From assembly GCA_023263465.1 (NCBI GenBank), contig JALQWV010000041.1:1-7889 (forward strand): a stretch of DNA of 7,889 bases, read 5' to 3'. This DNA is from Ilumatobacteraceae bacterium (lineage in GTDB: Bacteria; Actinomycetota; Acidimicrobiia; Acidimicrobiales; Ilumatobacteraceae). The stretch's first letter is position 1. Each line of letters opens with the position of its first letter. The notes beneath the pieces were generated by a model. That model was given only the letters and a program-made list of their open reading frames with translations, was not told the origin of the DNA and ran no database searches. The position numbers were made by a program, and so were the translations under genes. Positions 1-5,432 of the stretch are shown in pieces.

Positions 1-304
1 TGTTGTGGAGTGGCTACCAGAGGAAGGACACACCGCACTCATTCACGTGTTTGATGGTGAGGCCCGAGTGAATGAATCAACGAGTGTTTCAGGCGAGATG
101 GTGGTGTTTCAGAGAACTGCAGGTTTGGTGCGGGTTGAGGCAACTACGTCCGCTGCACAATTTCTGATTATGGGTGGATTACCACTTGGCGAGCCGATGG
201 TTCGCTATGGTCCTTTCGTCATGAATACGAAGCAAGAGATCGTCACTGCCGTTGAGGAATACAACGATGGCAAGTTGGTGAAGGTAGGAAAGAACAGCCT
301 GTGA
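1..304 (+). CDS. Pirin family protein, C-terminal part (5' end outside window)
   Basis: This is the last ~100 residues of a pirin-like bicupin. The reading frame is open from base 2, so the gene starts upstream of the window. The diagnostic C-terminal pirin block is present: GGLPLGEPMVRYGPFVMNT followed by an acidic helix (KQEIVTAVEEYNDGKL), preceded by beta-strand-rich sequence with HVFDGEARVN. Pirins are usually about 280-320 residues with the metal-binding His/Glu cluster in the N-terminal cupin, which is not visible, so metal binding and any quercetinase-like activity cannot be judged. The TGA stop (302-304) overlaps the GTG start of the M24 peptidase gene by four bases (GTGA), so the two are probably translationally coupled. 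Family assignment is firm; the cellular role of bacterial pirins is varied (redox or metabolic regulation, dioxygenase) and unknown here. Confidence 0.9.
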   Translation, partial: VVEWLPEEGHTALIHVFDGEARVNESTSVSGEMVVFQRTAGLVRVEATTSAAQFLIMGGLPLGEPMVRYGPFVMNTKQEIVTAVEEYNDGKLVKVGKNSL

Positions 305-1419
305 GTTCAACAATTGCCACCACTTCTGATTACCTCGAACGTATAGCGAAAGTTCGCGCAGGCATGACTGCGCAGAACGTTGATGCGGCATTGCTCTCTG
401 TTGGTCATGACCTGCCGTATTTGTCGGGGTATGAAGCAATGCCGCTTGAGCGCCTCACCATGTTGGTAGTTCCACGCAGTGGGCAAGTGAACATGGTGGT
501 TCCACGACTTGAAGTTCCACGTGTTGTTGCACAACCGGAAGTGTTTTCAATTGTTCCATGGAATGAAACGGACAACCCGATTGCAATTGTTGCCAAGCTG
601 CTGGGTGATGCCAAACGAATTGCGGTTGGCGATCAAATGTGGGCACGCTTCCTTGTTGAATTGTTGCCGCATGTTCCGGGAGTGACCTTCACCCGTGCGG
701 TCGATGTGGTTGGCGCATTGAGAATGTCAAAAGATGCGAGTGAAATTGCAGCTCTTCGTGCAGCTGGTGCCGCTGCAGACAGGGTCGCAGCACAGTTGCA
801 TGCAGGCAGGATTCCACTCATTGGACGTACTGAAGCTGCAGTCTCAGCAGACATCTCATCGCGCCTCATTGCAGAGGGTCACGATGTGGTGAACTTTGCA
901 ATTGTTGCCGCTGGAGAAAATGCGGCAAGCCCACATCACCACGCCGGCTCACGAGTGATTCAACCAAATGAAATAGTGCTCTGCGATTTTGGTGGAACGA
1001 TGAATGGATATTGCAGTGACATCACGAGATGTGTATTTACAGGTCAGATAGCAAGTGATGTTGCCGAAGCATATGCGGTGCTTTTTGAGTCACAGGCAGC
1101 TGGAGTTGCAGCAGGAATTGTAGGAAATGCTTGTGAAGAGGTTGACCGCGCGTCACGCGCCGTGATTGAGAAGGCGGGATACGGCGAGTATTTTGTGCAT
1201 CGAACCGGTCATGGAATTGGTATGGAAGCGCACGAAGATCCGTACATGGTGAGCGGCAACACGTTGCCAATTGCTGCCGGCTACGCATTCAGTGTTGAAC
1301 CCGGAATTTACATTCCAGGTAAATGGGGTATGCGTTTGGAAGACATTGTTGTGGCAACGGTGAATGGCCCGGACTCAATGAATGCAGCAAACCACAATTT
1401 GATTGTCGTTGAAGCCTAA
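301..1419 (+). CDS. M24 family metallopeptidase, Xaa-Pro dipeptidase/aminopeptidase type
   Basis: A 372-residue cytoplasmic pita-bread-fold enzyme, predicted to cleave the bond before proline in peptides using two divalent metal ions. Residues ~10-140 form the creatinase/prolidase N-terminal domain and ~145-370 the catalytic domain. All five metal ligands are visible: Asp229 (LCDFGG), Asp240 (CSDITR), His304 (GHGIG), Glu333 (VEPGIY) and Glu347 (RLED). The catalytic histidines are also there: His212 in SPHHHAG and His311 in AHEDP. Spacings from Asp229 to Glu333 match E. coli AMPP (D260, D271, H354, H361, E383). The total length is typical of PepQ-like prolidases. M24 also includes creatinase and ectoine hydrolase, so the substrate is not proven. 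The GTG start overlaps the pirin stop, with a purine-rich AGGAAAG at 286-292 as a plausible ribosome site. No later start would keep the N-terminal domain whole. Confidence 0.93.
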   Translation: MSSTIATTSDYLERIAKVRAGMTAQNVDAALLSVGHDLPYLSGYEAMPLERLTMLVVPRSGQVNMVVPRLEVPRVVAQPEVFSIVPWNETDNPIAIVAKLLGDAKRIAVGDQMWARFLVELLPHVPGVTFTRAVDVVGALRMSKDASEIAALRAAGAAADRVAAQLHAGRIPLIGRTEAAVSADISSRLIAEGHDVVNFAIVAAGENAASPHHHAGSRVIQPNEIVLCDFGGTMNGYCSDITRCVFTGQIASDVAEAYAVLFESQAAGVAAGIVGNACEEVDRASRAVIEKAGYGEYFVHRTGHGIGMEAHEDPYMVSGNTLPIAAGYAFSVEPGIYIPGKWGMRLEDIVVATVNGPDSMNAANHNLIVVEA

Positions 1420-1431
1420 GTTCTTCACGTA

Positions 1432-2172
1432 ATGATTCGTTTAGAAGCAGCAACGGTGATGTTGCAGTGGGCTGTTGGCGGTCTTGCCTTTTTGTGGTTC
1501 ACCACTCGCCGAAATGAAGTTGGCGCTGGTTACGGCATGTTATTGCGCATCACGTATGGCGCGTTTGCGGTGATTTCTGTGGTGTTAGGTAATCGCTACG
1601 GAGTCAGCATTGTTCGTGAGGCATCGAGCACTGCTGTCGCTATTGCCACAATTGTGCTCGTTCGAAATAAGCGCTCACGGCTCGATCTCATTGCGCCGAT
1701 TCTGGGTATTCCAGGAATCATTGCCGCAGGTGTATCTGCTGCAAGCGAAGGTAGTGGTGGGGATGTTGTTGTGTCGTTGTTGCGGGTTGTCATTGGAACA
1801 CTGTTCCTTGGTGCAGTTAGCGACACGATGTTGCTTGGTCACTGGTATTTAGTGCAGCCGGGAATGCCACGAAAGCTAATCAATGAAATGACCAATGCGG
1901 TGATTTACCTGTGGCCGTTTGAGGTAGTGGTATTGCTTTTGCCGACTGGAATGATCAGCGTGCTGAATGGAACTATTGACGACGGTTGGGATGGCGTGCT
2001 CGGTTGGTTCTGGCTTGCATCGGCGGTAGTTACGGGAGTGCTTGCCCTGGTTACGCGCGCAGCATTGAAGGAGCGAAGTTATTCTGCGGTAATGGCTGCA
2101 ACCGGACTGATGTATTTGGCCATTCTCACTGCGTTTTGTACCGACATCGTTGGGCGAGCGTTGCTCGCTTAG
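1432..2172 (+). CDS. Eight-span integral membrane protein of unknown function
   Basis: I do not recognise the family. The 246-residue product is very hydrophobic, with about eight predicted membrane spans near residues 5-23, 36-54, 62-78, 86-104, 113-139, 156-177, 188-208 and 218-238. There is no signal peptide and no enzymatic or ATP-binding motif that I can name. The most distinctive element is at residues 131-146, where span 5 runs into LLGHWYLVQPGMPR: a membrane-edge His137 and aromatic pair, then a Pro/Gly/Arg loop. Such residues are often kept for binding a cofactor or quinone, but this is only suggestive. Other polar intramembrane residues are Asp131 and, near the end, Asp238 (CTDIVGRA). 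It follows the M24 gene by 12 bases, so is probably cotranscribed. No clear Shine-Dalgarno precedes ATG 1432; ATG 1459 (Met10) is an alternative but would clip span 1. Confidence 0.85.
   Translation: MIRLEAATVMLQWAVGGLAFLWFTTRRNEVGAGYGMLLRITYGAFAVISVVLGNRYGVSIVREASSTAVAIATIVLVRNKRSRLDLIAPILGIPGIIAAGVSAASEGSGGDVVVSLLRVVIGTLFLGAVSDTMLLGHWYLVQPGMPRKLINEMTNAVIYLWPFEVVVLLLPTGMISVLNGTIDDGWDGVLGWFWLASAVVTGVLALVTRAALKERSYSAVMAATGLMYLAILTAFCTDIVGRALLA
2154..2168. terminator. Candidate bidirectional hairpin terminator between convergent genes
   Basis: A perfect 6-bp inverted repeat, GCGAGC (2154-2159) and GCTCGC (2163-2168), encloses a 3-base loop GTT and could be extended by two G-T pairs. It lies in the last codons of the membrane protein gene and begins one base beyond the amidase stop on the other strand. 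No T-tract follows on either strand, so it is not a classic intrinsic terminator. Tail-less hairpins are proposed to act as terminators in actinobacteria. The position is apt for both transcripts, but a short stem inside coding sequence can also arise by chance. Confidence 0.35.
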
Positions 2173-3572
2173 TGAGGCGAGTGTGGAGCAACAAGCGCCC
2201 AAGGACGCGAGCGTTCCATTGCAAGACCAAGATCAAGTAACAATTGCTCGCTGAAATGGCGACCGTTCACTTGCAGCGCAACAGGTAAGCCGTCGACAAG
2301 GCCTGAAGGGATGGAGATGGCAGGGTTGCCGTACATGTTCGCTGGAAACGTGAGCTTGCCGTTGTTGCCCATGCCCGCTTCAATGCCACCAAAGTTTGAA
2401 GGCAGTGGGCCTTCCGCGTTAAATGCGACATCGGGGTTGCTTGCAGTAATGACGAAGTCGACCTGTTCAAAGATTTCGTGCATTCGCTGATTAAGTGCGG
2501 CACGTCGTGCTTCAATTTTTGCGCGAGCCTCAGCACCGTATTTGCCAAGTGTTGCTTCAATACCAAATCGCATTTCTGGAGTTAGCACCTCGGCGCACTC
2601 AGGCCAATGATCCGCCAACTGCATCTGAATTTCGATCATTCCACTGATTGACCAAGCGGCTCCCATGTTGGGGAGTGTGGTGTCAACAGAGATGATGTTC
2701 AGACCGGTAATTGACGCAAGATGTTCTGCGTATTCCTCGAGCTGTTGCCACATTGCTGGAGAGACCACAGCACCACCCCAATGAGGTGCAAGCACAGCAG
2801 TTTTTCCGCGCAACGATGCCGTGTGACTGCCTAATTCGTTTTCCCAGTTTTCAACACGTTGCAAACTCAATGGGTCTCGAGAGTCATGCCCGTTACACAC
2901 GTCAAACCAACGTGCAGTGTCGCGAATGCTGCGAGCCATGACACCGGCGTTCACGGTGAGATTTCCCAGTTCGGTATGTGGTGCGCGGGGAATTCTGCCG
3001 AACGTTGCCTTCAGTCCCACGAGGCCGGTGAAGCCTGCGGGAATTCGAATGGATCCTCCACCATCGCCACCAGTTGCGATGGTGACGAGACCACCAGCAA
3101 CGGCCGCAGCGCTACCACCTGACGATCCTCCGGGAGTTCGTCCCAATTGCCACGGGTTATGTGTTGCTCCATTGAGAACCGTACGAGTGACATTGACTCC
3201 GCCAAACTCACTTGCGGTACAGAGACCAATTGCATTGGCCCCACCAGTTTGAGTTGCACGTTGGACCATGACCGATGTGTGAGTTGATTTGCGATCTGCA
3301 AAGACAACGCATGCCTCTGTATATGGCCAACCAAGTACGGCATCGAGCTCCTTAACTCCAAGAGGAATTCCGCCAAATGGCTTTAATACATCGGCAGACT
3401 TTGCTCGCTGAGTTGCACCCTCTGGATCAACAAATGAAAATGCATTCAGCGAACTTTTCTCTATGGCGTTGAGCGAAGCCTGCAACTCTTCCAACGGAGA
3501 ACGTTCTTTTTTTCGAAAGGCATCGACCAGTGAACAAGCATCGCCCATCCAAGGAGTGTCGGTTGTACTCAT
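2169..3572 (-). CDS. Amidase signature family hydrolase
   Basis: A 467-residue serine amidohydrolase of the amidase signature family, expected to hydrolyse a carboxamide to acid and ammonia or amine in the cytoplasm. The Ser-cisSer-Lys triad is visible: Lys74 in GGIPLGVKELDA, Ser150 in the Gly/Ser-rich GRTPGGSSGGSAAAVAGG, and the nucleophile Ser174 in GGDGGGSIRIPAG. The 24-residue spacing from Ser150 to Ser174 equals that between Ser217 and Ser241 of fatty acid amide hydrolase. The C-terminal block NMYGNPAISIPSG and LPVALQVNGRHFSEQLLLDLG is also typical. Length is normal for a stand-alone amidase. GatA is less likely because no gatB or gatC lies beside it, but the natural amide cannot be read from sequence. 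The gene is alone on the minus strand, convergent with the membrane protein (stops overlap at 2169-2172) and divergent from the thioesterase. Start ATG at 3570-3572 has only weak purines upstream. Confidence 0.93.
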   Translation of the reverse strand: MSTTDTPWMGDACSLVDAFRKKERSPLEELQASLNAIEKSSLNAFSFVDPEGATQRAKSADVLKPFGGIPLGVKELDAVLGWPYTEACVVFADRKSTHTSVMVQRATQTGGANAIGLCTASEFGGVNVTRTVLNGATHNPWQLGRTPGGSSGGSAAAVAGGLVTIATGGDGGGSIRIPAGFTGLVGLKATFGRIPRAPHTELGNLTVNAGVMARSIRDTARWFDVCNGHDSRDPLSLQRVENWENELGSHTASLRGKTAVLAPHWGGAVVSPAMWQQLEEYAEHLASITGLNIISVDTTLPNMGAAWSISGMIEIQMQLADHWPECAEVLTPEMRFGIEATLGKYGAEARAKIEARRAALNQRMHEIFEQVDFVITASNPDVAFNAEGPLPSNFGGIEAGMGNNGKLTFPANMYGNPAISIPSGLVDGLPVALQVNGRHFSEQLLLDLGLAMERSRPWALVAPHSPH

Positions 3573-3624
3573 TGTCTCAAAATAGTCGCTAAAAACGCTC
3601 TATCTATTAGTGTGATGAGGCGTT
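3573..3624. promoter_or_regulatory. Divergent promoter region between amidase and thioesterase operon
   Basis: These 52 bases are the only gap between the oppositely oriented amidase and thioesterase genes, so both promoters should lie here or extend into the coding ends. The stretch is AT-rich relative to the genes. For the amidase, TATTTT (3584 down to 3579 on the minus strand) sits six bases before the ATG, which would fit a leaderless transcript. For the plus strand, TATTAG (3605-3610) is a weak -10 candidate and GAGG (3617-3620) a short ribosome site four bases before ATG 3625. No convincing -35 boxes or operator palindrome are seen. The location is firm by gene layout; the individual boxes are guesses. 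Confidence 0.5.
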
Positions 3625-4443
3625 ATGGATACCAAAGCCTTCCTCGGAATTGAGCCAAAGGGAATTCATACAGCCACAAACGGGCAGTGGTCAATGGTTG
3701 TTCGACCTGGCCTTGTAACGGGTGGCAATTTTCTTTGGGGTGGGTGTGGATTGGCTGCAGCGATTGCAGCAATTGAAGAGTTATCTGGTCGTACGTGTGT
3801 ATGGGCAACAGCTCAGTATCTCTCGTATGCACGAACCGGTGAAACCATGGATGTAGATGTAACGCTTGCGGTTGTTGGGCACCAGATCACTCAGGCACGT
3901 GCAGTGTGCCATGTTGGTGATCGTGAAATTCTGACCGTGAATGCAGCCGTTGGCGAGCGTCCATTTGAGTACGCACATTCATTCGTAAAGATGCCCGATG
4001 TGCCACCACCGAGTGCATTGAAGCAGCGCGCTCATCGCAGTGATGTTTCAAACACCATTCATGAAAAAATGGAAGAGCGATTTGTTATTGGTCGCGAACT
4101 TGAAGAATTAGATGAAGTTCCCAACGACGGCCGCACTCTGATGTGGGCACGCATTCCGGATGTTATTGATGGCGTGGACACCGCAACTTTGGCGGTGTTG
4201 GGTGACTTTGTGCCGATGGGCGTGGGACAGGCGCTTGGTATACGCGGAGGCGGAAATAGTCTTGATAACACGCTCCGCGTGGTTCGCCTCGTTCCAACCA
4301 AGTGGGTGTTGTTAGACATACATATTCAAGGAGTGGAACGTGGCTTCGGACATGGAACTGTGAATATGTTCGCCGAAGACGGAACGTTTCTTGCAACAGC
4401 AAGTCAAAGTTGTATTGCTCGAATGTGGAGGGAACCAAAATGA
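3625..4443 (+). CDS. TesB-like acyl-CoA thioesterase (double hotdog)
   Basis: A 272-residue protein with two tandem hotdog folds, predicted to hydrolyse acyl-CoA thioesters to free acid and CoA in the cytoplasm. The N-terminal hotdog spans about residues 12-112, with GGNFLWGGCGLAAA as its central helix and ATAQYLSYARTGETMDVDV as a following strand. The C-terminal hotdog spans about 150-268. The three TesB catalytic residues can be matched: Asp194 in LGDFVPMG (E. coli Asp204), Thr216 in NSLDNTLRV (Thr228) and Gln261 in ATASQSCIARMW (Gln278). Length is close to E. coli TesB (286). Chain-length or substrate preference is not readable. It is the first gene of the right-hand plus-strand block, and its TGA overlaps the ATG of the F420 oxidoreductase by four bases, so coupling between the two is likely. 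That partnership suggests lipid or steroid acyl-CoA handling (inference). Confidence 0.88.
   Translation: MDTKAFLGIEPKGIHTATNGQWSMVVRPGLVTGGNFLWGGCGLAAAIAAIEELSGRTCVWATAQYLSYARTGETMDVDVTLAVVGHQITQARAVCHVGDREILTVNAAVGERPFEYAHSFVKMPDVPPPSALKQRAHRSDVSNTIHEKMEERFVIGRELEELDEVPNDGRTLMWARIPDVIDGVDTATLAVLGDFVPMGVGQALGIRGGGNSLDNTLRVVRLVPTKWVLLDIHIQGVERGFGHGTVNMFAEDGTFLATASQSCIARMWREPK
4427..4433 (+). promoter_or_regulatory. Shine-Dalgarno that fixes the start of the LLM oxidoreductase
   Basis: GGAGGGA lies 6-7 bases before ATG 4440, inside the 3' end of the thioesterase gene. It favours ATG 4440 (or the adjacent ATG 4443) over the upstream in-frame ATG at 4302. Use of 4302 would add 46 basic, cysteine-containing residues with no resemblance to the family, read from within the thioesterase coding region. 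Confidence 0.75.
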
Positions 4444-5417
4444 TGCGGCGAAACGGAATGACTGTTCCACTTCCAGGACATTTGCACGACCACAAAGAGA
4501 AGTATGCACAACTAGCCGACTGGGGGTACAGCGATATTTGGTCTGCTGAAACCGATGGCGCAGACGCGTTCACTCCGTTGGCGTTAGCCGCAGCATGGGA
4601 GCCGCGACTTCGTCTTGGAACAGCAATTGTTCCCGCATATACGCGCACTGCTCCTGTGATTGCACAAAGTGTTGCTGCGCTTGCTGATGCTGCGCCAGGT
4701 CGTTTTGCAATTGGAATTGGTTCATCAAGCAATGTGATTGTGGAGCGGTGGAATGGTGTGCCATTCGTAGACCCGTACAAGAAAGTTCGCGATGTAGTTC
4801 GATTTATGCACGACGCGTTTTCCGGAGAAAAAGTCTCTAAGGAGTACGACACATTTAAGGTTGATGGATTTCGCTTAAGCATAAAGCCATCGCAAAAACC
4901 AACGATCCTTATTGCTGCCCTTCGCGAAGGAATGCTGAAGTTGGGTGCCCGTGAAGCAGATGGTGTGATTATTAATTGGTTGAGCGCGCAAGACGTCACC
5001 AAAGTTGCCAAGGTGGTAAGCGATGCAGCAATGGGTGTTGAAAAAGAAATTACCGCGCGTATTTTTGTGTGCCCAAGTGAAGATACCGAAGTAGTTCGGG
5101 CCGGAGCTCGTTTTGCAATCGCTGCATATATGAATGTTCCTGTGTATGCCGACTTCCATCGCTGGATGGGGCGTGCACCATTGATGCAGGGCATGTGGGA
5201 TGCGTGGAAAGCTGGCGACCGCAAAGCGGCATTGGCGGCCATTCCTGATCAAGTAGTGGATGAATTAGTAGTGCATGGAAGCCCAGCGCATTGTCGTGAC
5301 ATCATTTCCGAGTATTTCCAGAATGGTGTAACCACTTCGTCACTTGCAATTCTTCCTCTTGATCCCAAATTGGATTATTGGAAGTCTGTTGAAGCACTTT
5401 CACCAAGTGCCAGTTGA
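4440..5417 (+). CDS. LLM class F420-dependent oxidoreductase, Rv3520c-like
   Basis: A 325-residue luciferase-like TIM-barrel oxidoreductase, predicted to use coenzyme F420 for hydride transfer. From the N-terminus it shows MTVPLPGHLHDHKEKYAQLA (strand 1), YSDIWSAETDGAD (~30-42), LRLGTAIVPAYTRTAP (57-72), then APGRFAIGIGSSSNVIVERW followed directly by NG (85-106). A second conserved block is ALREGMLKLGAREADGVIINW (160-180). These last two are hallmarks I associate with the mycobacterial Rv3520c subfamily, from a cholesterol-catabolism neighbourhood; this is recall, not a search. The true substrate is unknown, and FMN use cannot be excluded without structural comparison. The start overlaps the thioesterase stop as ATGA and has a strong Shine-Dalgarno. 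The TGA stop lies in the same frame as the following ABC gene, five codons before its ATG, so stop readthrough would join them. Confidence 0.9.
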   Translation: MMRRNGMTVPLPGHLHDHKEKYAQLADWGYSDIWSAETDGADAFTPLALAAAWEPRLRLGTAIVPAYTRTAPVIAQSVAALADAAPGRFAIGIGSSSNVIVERWNGVPFVDPYKKVRDVVRFMHDAFSGEKVSKEYDTFKVDGFRLSIKPSQKPTILIAALREGMLKLGAREADGVIINWLSAQDVTKVAKVVSDAAMGVEKEITARIFVCPSEDTEVVRAGARFAIAAYMNVPVYADFHRWMGRAPLMQGMWDAWKAGDRKAALAAIPDQVVDELVVHGSPAHCRDIISEYFQNGVTTSSLAILPLDPKLDYWKSVEALSPSAS

Positions 5418-5432
5418 TTCGTTGATCTTGTT

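Noticed and set aside
1876..2202. A 108-codon minus-strand open frame over the membrane protein gene
   Set aside because: It is antisense to a continuous hydrophobic protein and overlaps the end of the amidase. It shows no motif or ribosome site.
2917..3252. A 111-codon plus-strand open frame inside the amidase gene
   Set aside because: It is antisense to the conserved amidase catalytic block, and its Pro-rich composition reflects the Gly/Ser-rich codons opposite.
4302..4439. N-terminal extension of the LLM oxidoreductase from ATG 4302
   Set aside because: It is an out-of-frame reading of the thioesterase 3' end, has no family resemblance, and a good Shine-Dalgarno sits just before ATG 4440.
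4163..5242. A 359-codon open frame on the minus strand across the thioesterase and LLM genes
   Set aside because: It is antisense to two strongly supported genes. Its product is rich in Ser, Arg, Ala and Pro with no recognisable motif, as expected of a shadow frame.
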